Source: Pontibacter sp. G13
GTDB lineage: Bacteria; Bacteroidota; Bacteroidia; J057
Direction: 5' to 3'
Length of the DNA: 64,000 bases
Assembly: GCF_031851795.1 (NCBI RefSeq)
Contig: NZ_CP134696.1
Span: forward strand, 248,001-312,000
Part shown: one piece after another, positions 17,507-26,838 of the stretch
How positions within the stretch are numbered: position 1 is the first letter of the stretch
How the letters are laid out: each line of letters starts with the position of its first letter
The notes under the pieces: model-generated
Databases searched by the model: none
What the model saw: the letters and a program-made list of their open reading frames with translations, nothing else
What the model was told of the DNA's origin: nothing
Position numbers and translations under genes: made by a program

Positions 17507-18511
17507 TCAAGGCTGATAAGCCTCGCCTACTTCCCGGAGTCGGTCGATGACATTTTGGTCGAGCAAGCCGTCGGGATTGGGCGCTACATTGAGCAGGAGA
17601 TTGCAGCTCCGAGTCGCCAATACCCCCAAATGTCCCTCCACAATTTCCTCGACAGACATCAATTCCTCCTCGGGAAATCGCTTCTTCCAGAACCATTTGC
17701 TCTGAATCGTGGGTCCCTGATGCCCTGCGTAGGGATTTCCTTCAGGTGCCCAAGCCCACTTGCCGCGAGGTTCCTCGAAGTGCAGGAAGTCATTGATTCG
17801 GTAAGCCTCCTCAATGGTCATTTCCTTGTCACGGTACACTTTCTGGATCATATAGTGGTCGGTGATCAAGATCTCAGGCTGGATGGATTTCGCGAAATTT
17901 GAAAGTTCGTGATAGTCCTTTTCCAACCAGACTGTGCCACAGTTGCCCCATCCGTCCAAGGTCAGCGTGCCGATCTTGCCATAGTTGGTCAGCAATTCGC
18001 GCAGCTGGGTCTTGATCAGCGTCATGTGCTCCACCGTGATGGTATCCTCGATTCCCAAGGTCTTGTCCCAAATCGAAAAGTAGAAATGCGGCTCAATCCC
18101 ACGCTTTCTGAATTCATCGCAATACTCCTGTACAAGATCGCGCCCCTTCAATGGCGTGGAAGCCACATCATAATCGGTCACCTCCGTATCCCACAGACAG
18201 AATCCATCATGGTGCTTGGTCGTCAACACCGCATACTGCATCTTGGCAGATTGAGCGGCATCCGCCCATTGACCGATGTCCAACTGCGTGGGATTGAAAG
18301 TCATCGGATCTTTGCCCGGATCGACCCATTCGATTTCGTAATAGGTTCCCATGTTGAAATGGATGAACATTCCGAACTTGAGTTCCAAAAAAGCCTGACG
18401 AAGTTCATCTCGCGTCCTGGGGGCTTCTGCCTCAGATTCCTGAATGGTACAGCCTGCAAAGGCCACAGCTAGCAGCGCAAGCGCCAGAAACGCCGATTTC
18501 AGTCCTTTCAT
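17507..18511 (-). CDS. GH29-like fucosidase/galactosidase lipoprotein, short form
   Basis: The 334-residue product starts at ATG 18511 with a lipoprotein signal (LLAVAFAGC). The rest is a GH29 barrel: KFGMFIHFNMGTYYE, LTTKHHDGFCLWDTE, HFYFSIWDK and TLTLDGWGNCG, whose Asp is the likely nucleophile. It closes with LLLNVAPNPDGLLD. The protein ends straight after the barrel and lacks the C-terminal beta domain common in GH29. It would remove terminal alpha-L-linked fucose or a related L-sugar at the cell surface or in the periplasm. It is close in sequence style to the GH29 at 2732 (shared KHH-GFCLWD and RNA-independent order of motifs). Substrate not established. Confidence 0.85.
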   Translation of the reverse strand: MKGLKSAFLALALLAVAFAGCTIQESEAEAPRTRDELRQAFLELKFGMFIHFNMGTYYEIEWVDPGKDPMTFNPTQLDIGQWADAAQSAKMQYAVLTTKHHDGFCLWDTEVTDYDVASTPLKGRDLVQEYCDEFRKRGIEPHFYFSIWDKTLGIEDTITVEHMTLIKTQLRELLTNYGKIGTLTLDGWGNCGTVWLEKDYHELSNFAKSIQPEILITDHYMIQKVYRDKEMTIEEAYRINDFLHFEEPRGKWAWAPEGNPYAGHQGPTIQSKWFWKKRFPEEELMSVEEIVEGHLGVLATRSCNLLLNVAPNPDGLLDQNVIDRLREVGEAYQP

Positions 18512-18674
18512 CTAAAAAATGTGTTGATCTGATTATGAGAAATAGATCAATCGCTATCTGGTACCAAATTAGGAAATATTGCAACGTATGAGATTTTGGA
18601 GCCGTCCAAGCTGGTCCCCACAGCGATGAAAAGTGTGGGATTTGGGATGAGCAGGGATACTGGCAGTTTCATGC

Positions 18675-19172
18675 TCACAACTCCCGACACATCCACACGC
18701 TTGGAATTTCCACCTCAAAACCCGCCTTTCGATAGGCTTTTCTTGCAGGTAAATGGGCGGGATCTCCCCCCGTAGCGACTGTCGCCACTTTCATTCCGGC
18801 TCGTTTCATTTCAGCCACCGCAAATTCATACATCTGGGTACCAATGCCCTGCCCGCCAACCTTGGGGTGTACTGCATTCAAGCCAATTTCTCCGACTCGT
18901 TGGTCGGAATCAAGTCGGATAGAAACAAAGCCTACCATCAGTGAAGTTTGCCTGACCGCCCACAGTTGCCATACAGAGGAAGGTTCCAAGTAACTCTTGA
19001 GCAAATCTGCCTGTGCGAGATCTTCCTGTAGCTGGGCGGCTTCGTAGATGGTCTCACCCAAGATATTCCGGAAAGACTCAAAAATGGGGACAAAGGCCTG
19101 AGAACGGATTTCTTCCAGAATAGGCAAGTCATCGGTTGTTGCCAGTTCGAAAGAAAGCTTGGAATGGTTCAT
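18675..19172 (-). CDS. GNAT family N-acetyltransferase
   Basis: The first ATG is 19172 (MNHSKLSFELATTDDLP); a TTG one codon upstream is less likely. The product of 165 residues has the GNAT fold: SLMVGFVSIRLDSDQRVGEI for the central strands, then VHPKVGGQGIGTQMYEFAV, where GGQGIG is the acetyl-CoA pyrophosphate-binding loop. ARKAYRKAGFEVE is the usual last helix-strand. It transfers an acetyl group from acetyl-CoA to an amine of an unknown small molecule or protein in the cytoplasm. Neighbours give no substrate hint. Confidence 0.9.
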   Translation of the reverse strand: MNHSKLSFELATTDDLPILEEIRSQAFVPIFESFRNILGETIYEAAQLQEDLAQADLLKSYLEPSSVWQLWAVRQTSLMVGFVSIRLDSDQRVGEIGLNAVHPKVGGQGIGTQMYEFAVAEMKRAGMKVATVATGGDPAHLPARKAYRKAGFEVEIPSVWMCREL

Positions 19173-19264
19173 CAATTCAATTTTGGGGGCTAATTACTGA
19201 TCATCCGTTCGTTGCGCAATGCGAACCCTAAGTCTTGGGGATTTTCTATCGCAACGCCTTTCAC

Positions 19265-19654
19265 TTATTTCCCTTCCTTCAAAATCTCCTCCCGCCGAAA
19301 TCTCACCATTTGCATGATCAATTCCTTGGGAAGCGGTTGGTCGAGGGGAAATTGGACCGAGCCCTTTCCTTGCTTGAACCCTTTGAGCGCTTCGGCAAAT
19401 GCAGCCAGAGTCGTAGGAAACGGATAAAAGCTCACAAACTTGGCATATCCCGCCATCATGATCTGCTGATCCCGTTTTCCACGAGGCACCAGCGTAAAGG
19501 TCGGCACCTTGTAATTGGGCACCTCCACAGCGTCAGGCGCCGCTTCTCGAATAATGGCCCGAAGCTCCTGAAGCACGGATTGAACTTCGATAGGCTGATC
19601 GGCGATATAATCGTCAATCGTCGCGTAGGTGGGCATGGGGCCTTTTTTCGGCAT
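19265..19654 (-). CDS. DUF1801 domain protein (YdhG/frataxin-like fold)
   Basis: The product of 129 residues starts at ATG 19654. It shows the DUF1801 signature: TIDDYIADQPIEVQSVLQEL, then AIIREAAPDAVEVPNYKVPTF, a YAKFVSFYPFP strand and a C-terminal KGSVQFPLDQPLPKELI. Proteins of this family are small, cytoplasmic and of uncertain role; some have been described as iron-binding, but nothing here identifies metal ligands. It is transcribed on the same strand as the acetyltransferase and the DUF5519 gene but with sizeable gaps, so co-transcription is unsure. Confidence 0.85.
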   Translation of the reverse strand: MPKKGPMPTYATIDDYIADQPIEVQSVLQELRAIIREAAPDAVEVPNYKVPTFTLVPRGKRDQQIMMAGYAKFVSFYPFPTTLAAFAEALKGFKQGKGSVQFPLDQPLPKELIMQMVRFRREEILKEGK

Positions 19655-19784
19655 AAGGGTGGAAGGTTCGAGGAAGATCTTTGTTCAAAGAAAGAGCATC
19701 CGTTGCAGATGCCCCAGTCTTTCTCAAGATAAAAAATAGCGGCGAACCGAAGGAAACAATTCCCTGAATTCGCCGCAGGTATGT

Positions 19785-20243
19785 TCAGCTTACTGGGCCT
19801 GAGTTTCCGCTTCTGAAGTCATAAGTCATCTGCAAAACCTCCTTCAATTCATCGAGATCGGTCTTTCCCGTGATGGGGTAACTCACCCAATCTCCCTGGG
19901 CTTGAACGTGATGCACCTCGGCAGATGAGGAATCCAGCACGCGATTTTTGTGACCGCGCGGGAGTCGGATATCCACCAAACCGTCTCCGTGGATGTGGCA
20001 AATCTCGCGATTCTCCACCCGGAATTCCATCCCGCCAAAACGATGATATCGAGTGTAAACCCCTGGCAAATCTCGTAGCCACTGGACGATGTCCATCATG
20101 CGCTCGAACACCCTTGGCCGAAAAAACAAGGTCAAGATTTTCAATTGCTCATCCACCAGAATTGGGAGATAAGGCACGCGCTTCAAGGGTGCAAAGATCT
20201 TCGCAAGCCAGTAGGCGGGCTGGAATCTATCGTCCTTCGACAT
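19785..20243 (-). CDS. DUF5519 (luciferase-domain) family protein
   Basis: The product of 152 residues starts at ATG 20243, inside the 3' end of the upstream SRPBCC gene (17-base overlap), so the two are translationally linked. Conserved phrases are GGMEFRVENREICHIHGDG, LVDIRLPRGHKNRVL and AEVHHVQAQGDWVSYPI, the pattern of DUF5519 proteins, which databases often label luciferase family because of a domain found in fungal luciferase-like proteins. No light production is implied. The histidines in CHIHGDG and VHHV could bind a metal or ligand. Role unknown; cytoplasmic. Confidence 0.8.
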   Translation of the reverse strand: MSKDDRFQPAYWLAKIFAPLKRVPYLPILVDEQLKILTLFFRPRVFERMMDIVQWLRDLPGVYTRYHRFGGMEFRVENREICHIHGDGLVDIRLPRGHKNRVLDSSSAEVHHVQAQGDWVSYPITGKTDLDELKEVLQMTYDFRSGNSGPVS

Positions 20244-21111
20244 CTTTGCGGAGGTTGCGAAACACGAAATCGTGCTCGGATTCGATGGTGAGATGCTCCA
20301 TATACGCCCAATAAATCCGGGGCTTCAAGGTAGAAGAATAGGTGGTCGTCCGGGAAATGCGGGTCGTGCCATCGCCAAGATCTTCGATCTGATAAATGTC
20401 CTCGTCAAATGTCAGCCAGGTGCGTTCGTGCCCCAATTCCACCTCGGTCACTTCCATTCGGAGGTATTCATTGGGGACCAGCTCCTGAATGGTCTCCACA
20501 ATACGTCCTTCCTCGAAATCACACAGCCGAAGGCCCCCCACCTGTGCGGCGGTCAGGACACATTTCCGCGGCGTTGGAAGCCCGATTTTGTGAAGCAGAT
20601 TGGTTTCCACGTCTACGGTATCCACTTCGATGATCTCGGCATACACAGCCTCAGGCGTACCATTCAGGACCATGCTCGTCGTACTCGCGTCCGGAACGGC
20701 GGAACTGCCAGAGAAGAGTTCGAGGATATTCGCTACGATGAAAATCAGGATAGGCGCAAAAGATGCTTTCACATCGGGTTCACCTTTGTTTTTCCGAAGC
20801 ATTTTCCCGATCCACCAGCCAATCCAAACAGCAGTCAATAAGATCGGAGCAGCCATCAGCAGACAAATCACCCCCTCAATCTTGGTCGCAATGACAAACA
20901 CGGAGAACACCGCCAAGCTTGCCAAGGTCCCTAGAAATGCTTGTTTCAGGTTGGGGAGCAAGCCAGAAGAGATTCCGATAGCCAGCGGTAAGAAGAAGAA
21001 GATGGACATTCCGAGATCGGCCATATCAAGCAACATCAGCGTCAGCCCAGTGCTCGTAAAGGTCAATCCGACAATAAAACTCAGGATAAATGAAACTTTC
21101 CGATTCTTCAT
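20227..21111 (-). CDS. Membrane protein with C-terminal SRPBCC (polyketide-cyclase-like) domain
   Basis: Start ATG 21111. The first 150 residues hold about five membrane helices (FILSFIVGLTFTSTGLTLML, IFFFLPLAIGISSGLL, LASLAVFSVFVIATKI, LLMAAPILLTAVWIGWWIG, FAPILIFIVANILELF). From about residue 165 a soluble SRPBCC/START-type domain follows (MVLNGTPEAVYAEIIEVDTV, REVTEVELGHERTW-like strands, DLGDGTTRISRTTTY), which normally forms a hydrophobic ligand pocket. The gene overlaps the DUF5519 gene by 17 bases. The pair may sense or carry a lipid-like compound at the membrane, which is an inference. Confidence 0.8.
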   Translation of the reverse strand: MKNRKVSFILSFIVGLTFTSTGLTLMLLDMADLGMSIFFFLPLAIGISSGLLPNLKQAFLGTLASLAVFSVFVIATKIEGVICLLMAAPILLTAVWIGWWIGKMLRKNKGEPDVKASFAPILIFIVANILELFSGSSAVPDASTTSMVLNGTPEAVYAEIIEVDTVDVETNLLHKIGLPTPRKCVLTAAQVGGLRLCDFEEGRIVETIQELVPNEYLRMEVTEVELGHERTWLTFDEDIYQIEDLGDGTTRISRTTTYSSTLKPRIYWAYMEHLTIESEHDFVFRNLRKDVEGR

Positions 21112-21427
21112 GATTTATTCAATTCTTGCAGAAACACATCCGCGCGTTTCCACAACATCCACACAAATATTCATCCCAAAGAATCCGCTATTTCGATAGA
21201 TCTATTTTAGCACGGAGGAAGCTGATGATTCTTCAGTTTCCAGCGCTATCAACTTCGAATAAATGACAAAGATAAAATATATGAAACACCCAAGCAATCA
21301 CTTTCTACTTTCGAAACAAATTGCTCGGTCGTTTGTACGGAGTTGGGGAAAATGGTTTGGAGGAAAATGAAAAAAACGATCTGGCTAGCTTTGGCGAACT
21401 AAAGTCTCCAGATGGATCGCAAGTGGA
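21112..21427. other. 316-base gene-free stretch
   Basis: No gene was recognised. It holds the start region of the SRPBCC gene. On the plus strand there is an 11-codon frame at 21367-21402 reading MKKTIWLALAN and then stop, which looks like the opening of a signal peptide and might be a gene remnant. Otherwise AT-rich without a clear repeat. Confidence 0.3.
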
Positions 21428-22189
21428 TCATTTCTCATGCAGACTCCCCACAATCTCCTTCCATCGCTCCAACAACAGATCTGTATACACCTCCGCATCA
21501 AGTCCATACGCCCCCAACGCAAACCCATCATTCCATTCGATCAGGGTCGTCTCCCCTTGTTCCAACACCCCAAAATCGATTCCATAGCTGGCCGTATGTT
21601 CGTCCGAGGCTTCGAACTGCACAACGGATCTTTGCACGACATCCATATTCAGGCGGAGCGAAGGATCTCCATCGTAATGCCGAACCCCGACGATTTCGCC
21701 ACGATTGACAAATACCCGAAACTCGGAGACCCAATTCACGACAGAAGATCCATAAATCTCCGTTTTCTTGGGGATGGTGTCCAGACGATACAAATCGGCC
21801 TGGGATTGCAGGACAAGGCCCGTGAATAATTTCGCCCGGGATTTGGGTTTGATGAAGATGGGATAGTCTGAATGCATCCGTCCCATGAGCAAATGTTTGA
21901 CGGTACTTTGCCAAATCTGCCGTTGAAGAAATGACCGCAAACTCACTGGATAGCAATCATTTGAATACGAATACTTCAATCTCTTGAAGACCGCCTCCAT
22001 CGTCGGATGATCTCCAACCACCAAGGTACTTGGCCCCAAATTCAGCTGGTTTCTGGACAGCCGTTTGGCGGTAAACAACTCACAGGGAATTCCGCGAGAT
22101 TCCAGCACTTGTTTCACCGCCAGATGCTCGGGTTCCAATTCCCCGTTTCCGTATTCGTGGATGTATGCGTGGGAGATCATGGCCATCAT
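21428..22189 (-). CDS. ATP-grasp domain protein (DUF4343-like)
   Basis: The first ATG is 22189 (MMAMISHAYIHEYG); ATG 22180 is a later alternative. The product of 253 residues has an N-terminal Rossmann-like part (VLESRGIPCELFTAKRL, LVVGDHPTMEAVF). The ATP-grasp fold follows: PIFIKPKSRAKLFTG (nucleotide-binding lysine), VSEFRVFVNRGEIVGVRHY and YGIDFGVLEQGETTLIEWND, where the last Glu and Asn-Asp fit the metal-binding end of the site. It probably ligates a carboxylate to an amine with ATP in the cytoplasm, but the substrate is unknown. It stands alone between gene-free stretches. Confidence 0.8.
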   Translation of the reverse strand: MMAMISHAYIHEYGNGELEPEHLAVKQVLESRGIPCELFTAKRLSRNQLNLGPSTLVVGDHPTMEAVFKRLKYSYSNDCYPVSLRSFLQRQIWQSTVKHLLMGRMHSDYPIFIKPKSRAKLFTGLVLQSQADLYRLDTIPKKTEIYGSSVVNWVSEFRVFVNRGEIVGVRHYDGDPSLRLNMDVVQRSVVQFEASDEHTASYGIDFGVLEQGETTLIEWNDGFALGAYGLDAEVYTDLLLERWKEIVGSLHEK

Positions 22190-22436
22190 CAATTTCCTAG
22201 ATGCAGCCTCAATCTACGCCTTTAAACAGACCAGAGGAAGGAAAATGAAAATAATCGAGGAAATGTTCTACATCTAGAATAAATCAAATTATATAATATT
22301 CCCCCAATATAATCAGGCCACATCAATAGGACGAATGGCTACCCAGGATTCCTTCGAATGAAATCGCATAGAAAATCCACGACAGAAGGAAACGCCCAAG
22401 CCCTTTGCTTGCGATTCTCTCCGCCGTGGAAATTAT

Positions 22437-23972
22437 TTACTTCAACCGCACCTCAAACACCGTAGCAATCTCATTCATCTCGGTTGCCTTGGGCGCTTGG
22501 ATACGCAACACCTCGTCGTAGCTCCATTCGATGGCAGATCCGTCAGCCAAGGAAATGACCTCGTGGATCTCCGCGCCGGGTTGGCCGTCTAGGAGGTGGC
22601 GAATTTCCAGCGGAGTTCCCTCCTCAGGTTGTCCGAGCAAGAACACAAACATGGAGGTGCCATCCTTGGAACGGGTGAATCTGACATCCTGCTCGCTATA
22701 TTTGATCGTAGCGGCCTGTCCCCCAAAATGACCGTCATGTATGGCGGCATCCCCGTAGCCGTAAATTTCGTGATTCTGCGTTCCGTAGACTGCACGACCA
22801 TAGTGATCCATCCATGCACCGAGGCCTTTGAGCAAGTCGCGTTGTTCTTGATTGATCACACCATCGGAGCGCGGAGAAATGTTCAAGAGGACAATGCCCT
22901 TCTTACTCCAAACATCGATCATATTGCGGATCAACAGCGGCAGCTCCTTGTAGGTTTGGCCCTGGACGTATCCCCAGCTCTTATTGCTGAGTGTGATATC
23001 CGTCATCCAAGGGTCCTGCGGCATTTCCTTGAGTCCGCCTTGCTCGATGTCCAGAATCCGGATATTCGCTGGAAGGTCCTCTTGCTTGCAGATGATGCCG
23101 ATTTCCTGATTACGGGAATGCGCCGCATTGAAGGTATGCGCGACCATCGACTGGCGAAACAGCTCCGGCGCTTGATCCAAATCCGAATCAAACCACGTCA
23201 AATCTGGGGAGTATTTGTCTACCACCTCCGTCGTCATATTCAACCAATACTGGAAGTATTCCTCCTGCGGCAGATTTCCATAAAATTTGCGCAGCTCCGG
23301 ATCAGTCGTCGAGGTGAAATAGTCCTCATTGTAGGGAAAGAAGCTCCCTTTCAGCGTCGTGTCCTCTGGGTATTTCTGGTGTGTCCAGGCGTGGTGAAAA
23401 GTCGCCAATGTCTTCAAGTCCTCCTTGCGAAGTTCCTCGAACATCTCGCCCAATACATCGCGCTGGATCGCCTGATCTCCGACGTTCCACGGGTTGACGG
23501 CACTGTGCCACATCGCAAATCCATCGTGGTGGATCGCTACAGGCCCGGCAAATTTGGCCCCTGCTTGCTTGAAAAGCTTTGCCCAATCTGCCGGATCGAA
23601 TTGTTCACCCTTGAACATCGGGATGAAGTCGTGATACCCAAATTCCGAAGGATCGCCGTAGGTTTCCTTGTGATGTTCATAGCTTCCCGCGCCCCATTTC
23701 GGAGGATTCGGTACGTGCATCCACTTGGAGTACCATTCGCTGGAATAGGCCGGAACGCTGTACAGACCCCAGTGAAAGTAGATGCCCAGCTTGGAATCCG
23801 CAAACCACTCGGGCACTTTGGGATGCTCCGCAAGGCTCTCCCAATCAGCTTGGTACTGCTCGGGGTATTGGCTGGGTTGATAGCGGTTGGAGGTCGGAGC
23901 AGTGCTTTGCGTGCATGACTGAACGATCATCGCACAAAGCGCTCCGAAGAGTAGAAATGTCCTTTGTTGCAT
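22437..23972 (-). CDS. GH29 alpha-L-fucosidase-type lipoprotein, full length
   Basis: The product of 511 residues starts at ATG 23972 with a lipoprotein signal (CAMIVQSC lipobox). The barrel shows classical GH29 phrases: WFADSKLGIYFHWGLYSVP, FNPADW-type FDPADWAKLFKQAGA, AIHHDGFAMWHS, and YSPDLTWFDSDLD, in which the second-last Asp-containing strand carries the nucleophile. LLNISPRSDGVINQEQ closes the barrel, and a C-terminal beta-sandwich of about 120 residues follows. Length and order agree with typical fucosidases of algal-polysaccharide degraders. It acts on terminal alpha-L-fucosyl or related residues at the cell surface. It is not in an operon with other carbohydrate genes. Confidence 0.9.
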   Translation of the reverse strand: MQQRTFLLFGALCAMIVQSCTQSTAPTSNRYQPSQYPEQYQADWESLAEHPKVPEWFADSKLGIYFHWGLYSVPAYSSEWYSKWMHVPNPPKWGAGSYEHHKETYGDPSEFGYHDFIPMFKGEQFDPADWAKLFKQAGAKFAGPVAIHHDGFAMWHSAVNPWNVGDQAIQRDVLGEMFEELRKEDLKTLATFHHAWTHQKYPEDTTLKGSFFPYNEDYFTSTTDPELRKFYGNLPQEEYFQYWLNMTTEVVDKYSPDLTWFDSDLDQAPELFRQSMVAHTFNAAHSRNQEIGIICKQEDLPANIRILDIEQGGLKEMPQDPWMTDITLSNKSWGYVQGQTYKELPLLIRNMIDVWSKKGIVLLNISPRSDGVINQEQRDLLKGLGAWMDHYGRAVYGTQNHEIYGYGDAAIHDGHFGGQAATIKYSEQDVRFTRSKDGTSMFVFLLGQPEEGTPLEIRHLLDGQPGAEIHEVISLADGSAIEWSYDEVLRIQAPKATEMNEIATVFEVRLK

Positions 23973-24181
23973 GTTTGAAGGTCAATTATCGTGTGAGAGC
24001 ATGAATCTGCAATTTCACCCGAATCGGCCTCAAAACGCTTGATTGTGGGATTTTTCCATACCACAAATGACCTTTCATGTTCAGCTTTTGTACGATCTCG
24101 CCCATTTGGGGTAGAATTGTATCAAGAGATTATGGAGATCCAACCCGCTAGTTCAGGCGATCAATCCCAATCTCCAGCCCA

Positions 24182-25132
24182 TCACAGCCGCAACCATACC
24201 CCCAAATTTCCGCCAATCCAGAACTCCCCTTTTCCATCCGACCACTCGTTGTCAAAAATCGTGTAAGGCACATTCAACGTACCGAGATCGCCATTGACGC
24301 GCTCTTCTGTGAGGTAATAATTGAAGGAGGGCCCCACCAATATCCCAAATGACGGCATAATGGCCCATTCGTAGTTGAGATCCAATTTGGCCAACAAATT
24401 CAATTCATTGTCCCATTCGTTGTCATAAATGATCTGACTACCCGACAGATCCAGACTCAGATGATGATCGTCGGTCCGCACCAGATAGCTCCCGAATCCA
24501 AAGCCGAAGCTGTACACGGGATTCGACTCGTAGCTCGATATCCCCACCTTATAGATCGAGTAAAAACGCTCCACCCCCATCTTGAAATTCAAATTGCCGT
24601 AGATCGTTTCCCCAGCCGTCAGCTCAAATTGATACAATCCGCCCACCGCAATGTTGATCAATCCGATTGGAACGCCCTGATTGTCCCCCTGAAAGTTCAC
24701 AATGCCCAATTGAACCCCTTTCAGCGTATTCCGGGTGATATTGATGACCCCAAGCTGGAATCCATTGAAATCCTCATGGATGTAATTCCCTACGCCGGCA
24801 ATCGCCGCGCCATTGAAGCTTCCGCCAGATACATTGGCCACCCCCGAGAGCATCAGACCATCTCCGTTCATCGTGTTGATATTGGAGACTCCGCCAATTT
24901 GGACGCCATTCATGTCACCCGCATTGTAGTTGAATATCGATCCGATTTCGACACCATTGACCCCACCGTTCAGGCCAAACAGCACATTGAAAGAGAAATT
25001 ATTGGCGTATTCCATCGACCTTACCCCATTGGTTCCCAGCGGGTAAAAGAAGGTGACTTGGGCAACGCGGGATTCTTGGGCATAGGCAGAAAAACCAGCC
25101 AAGGCAAGGGCGAAAAGTACGAACGTTCTCAT
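24182..25132 (-). CDS. LA_2272-type surface-repeat outer-membrane protein
   Basis: The ATG at 25132 (MRTFVLFALALAGFSAYAQ) gives a signal peptide; 12 upstream codons do not. Residues 50-170 hold about seven degenerate repeats around the pattern NGVQIGxxxNxN (GVEIGSIFNYNAGDMNG, VQIGGVSNINTMNG, FQLGVINITRN, VQLGIVNFQGDN), typical of the LA_2272 surface-repeat family. The second half (about 180-316) is a set of amphipathic strands rich in Tyr and Asp ending in L (GVWLRL), as expected of an outer-membrane beta-barrel or its cap. Function unknown; location outer membrane. Confidence 0.75.
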   Translation of the reverse strand: MRTFVLFALALAGFSAYAQESRVAQVTFFYPLGTNGVRSMEYANNFSFNVLFGLNGGVNGVEIGSIFNYNAGDMNGVQIGGVSNINTMNGDGLMLSGVANVSGGSFNGAAIAGVGNYIHEDFNGFQLGVINITRNTLKGVQLGIVNFQGDNQGVPIGLINIAVGGLYQFELTAGETIYGNLNFKMGVERFYSIYKVGISSYESNPVYSFGFGFGSYLVRTDDHHLSLDLSGSQIIYDNEWDNELNLLAKLDLNYEWAIMPSFGILVGPSFNYYLTEERVNGDLGTLNVPYTIFDNEWSDGKGEFWIGGNLGVWLRL

Positions 25133-25340
25133 GCTTGAATGGATTGGACACACAGCAGGCAGGTACATTCCTTGCTCAACACGGGCAAGCTAGGCTCGTG
25201 CAGGCGTGGCGCACCCCATATATCCAAGGATATAAAACTTCCACTCAAGACAATATGCGATCAACGAAGTTTTATGACAAGCAACCAAACACCGTTAGCC
25301 TTCATTTCCTTCTTGTTCAAGCAACTATGCTGGAGCATCA

Positions 25341-25507
25341 TTTGGGCGATCCCCCGCGTGCTGGAGGATATGGACGCGCTTGGCACAAATGTCGCGGGGT
25401 CAGGCTGTTCGGGAGTCCGTTGACACTTCCGTCCTCCGCTAAAGGCTCCGGACCTCGCTACGCTCGTCCCTACCATCCTTATCGCAGCCGCAGGCCAACC
25501 GCACATT
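25341..25507. repeat. Dispersed intergenic element A, copy 2
   Basis: Same element as at 16561: it begins GGGCGATCCCCCGCG and ends GGCCAACCGCACA. CCCCGCG near 25351 pairs with CGCGGGG near 25393, with GTGC and GCAC pairing inside. It lies in the 429-base gap (25133-25561) between the start of the surface-repeat gene and the end of the deacetylase gene. Nothing else was recognised in that gap. Confidence 0.8.
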
Positions 25508-25561
25508 TTATGGAAGACGGAAAAAAGAAGAGATTAGCCCCTTGATATACCTCCCATTGAG

Positions 25562-26341
25562 CTACCTCTCCTCCATGTTCAAATTTCGGTATCTCATGAT
25601 ATTGAGGTAGGTATCTACATAGTATAGATCTTCATTTTTGCTGAGGAATCGCAGCAATTCTTCATGTGCCTCGGCTGAGGTCGTCAGATAATCTCCCCCC
25701 ACCCCGTGAAACACCAAATTGATCAATCCCACCCCTTCGGGGGCTTGCTGTATCAAACTGATCAGGGAATCCCCCGAAATATCAAATGGCACATGAAGTA
25801 GCGCAAACCCCTCTGGAGTCTCATGCCCCTTCACTGCGACGAATTGATCCGAGATCTCCTCGATATAGTCCTCCCCCTCAATCATGCGATCTCCACAAGG
25901 GGGATTGAACGTACGTTCGGATTGACCATCCAATGCCTGAAGAAAAGTATTGGCCGTCCGAATTTCCTCCTTGATCTGCATCATGCTGTAGGCATCCAAA
26001 TCCTGATGGGGAGGAACCCAATCTCTACCCGGCAGAGAAGCGCGACAAGGATGATAGACGCTATGGTTGCCAAGTTCATGGCCCTTTTGTGCGACGGCCT
26101 TCCAATCTTCCATCCGATTGCTCAAGGAAGGAGAGCTTGAAACCAGATAGAATGTGGCTTTCAATTGATACTTTTCAAGTGCTGGAAGCGCGAAATCGAG
26201 TTGGCTATCCAATGCGTCGTCGTAGCAGAGACTCACTGCAACTTTCTGGCTATCAGGCCAGAGAAACGGATCTTCAGATGCTTGGGAGAAAGCGCATTGC
26301 CCTGCAAGGACCATCGCTGCTAGAAGGAGAAATTTAGGCAT
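25562..26341 (-). CDS. Secreted polysaccharide deacetylase (NodB-fold) family protein
   Basis: The ATG at 26341 (MPKFLLLAAMVLAGQCAFSQ) gives a signal peptide. The NodB homology domain shows motif 1 as SLCYDDALDSQ (Asp-Asp, metal and base), motif 2 as HELGNHSVYHP (HxxxH zinc ligands), motif 3-like RTFNPPCGD and a late strand INLVFHGVGGDYL with the last His. Enzymes of this family remove N- or O-acetyl groups from chitin, peptidoglycan or acetylated polysaccharides. Location is periplasmic or extracellular. The substrate cannot be told from the sequence. Two copies of element A flank the gene (25341 and 26608). Confidence 0.85.
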   Translation of the reverse strand: MPKFLLLAAMVLAGQCAFSQASEDPFLWPDSQKVAVSLCYDDALDSQLDFALPALEKYQLKATFYLVSSSPSLSNRMEDWKAVAQKGHELGNHSVYHPCRASLPGRDWVPPHQDLDAYSMMQIKEEIRTANTFLQALDGQSERTFNPPCGDRMIEGEDYIEEISDQFVAVKGHETPEGFALLHVPFDISGDSLISLIQQAPEGVGLINLVFHGVGGDYLTTSAEAHEELLRFLSKNEDLYYVDTYLNIMRYRNLNMEER

Positions 26342-26607
26342 GAAATATCTGTTAGTGACTGTTCCGATTCCGGAGGATTGGCGAGTAGATGCACCAATTC
26401 TATCGTTTCCGAAATGTTCACTGGAAGATATCATTTTCTGGACCCATTGATATTCGAGCGGGGAATATTCTCAGAATTTGGCAAGAAAGGCAGCAAAGCA
26501 CCGCTAGATGGACCACTTCCAAGTACCTGATTGGGCTGCCCCAGTTCTTCCCACGCTTGCATCCTTTCCGGTGTCATCCTGAATGCCCATAGCCGAGACC
26601 AGTGAGA
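26342..26607. other. Gene-free stretch with a half copy of the GTCAT hairpin
   Basis: No gene recognised. Near 26572 the words GTGTCATCCTGAATGCCC, then ATAGCCGAGACC, match the left arm and loop of the hairpin type found at 27101-27156 (read in the opposite direction), without its right arm. Element A copy 3 follows at once. Confidence 0.45.
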
Positions 26608-26777
26608 TTTGGGCGATCCCCCACGTGCTGGAGGATATGGACGCGCTTGACCCAAGTGTCGCGGGGTCAGGCTGTTCGGGAGTCCGTTGACACTTCCGTC
26701 CTCCGCTGAAGGCTCCGGACCTCGCTACGCTCGTCCCTACCATCCTTATCGCCGCTGCAGGCCAACCGCACAGTTTT
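26608..26777. repeat. Dispersed intergenic element A, copy 3
   Basis: It starts GGGCGATCCCCCACG and ends GGCCAACCGCACAG, closest to copy 2. A linker (TTTGCTTGATCTTTTGTTC, then GGATACT) follows and is also present after copy 4 at 39297. The lower stem has one mismatch here (CCCCACG against CGCGGGG). Confidence 0.8.
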
Positions 26778-26838
26778 GCTTGATCTTTTGTTCGGATACT
26801 GCGCCTGAAAATATTCATTTGGGCGCGCCCACATGCCC

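Noticed and set aside
22596-23918. 440-residue plus-strand frame
   Set aside because: Antisense shadow of the GH29 gene at 22437-23972.
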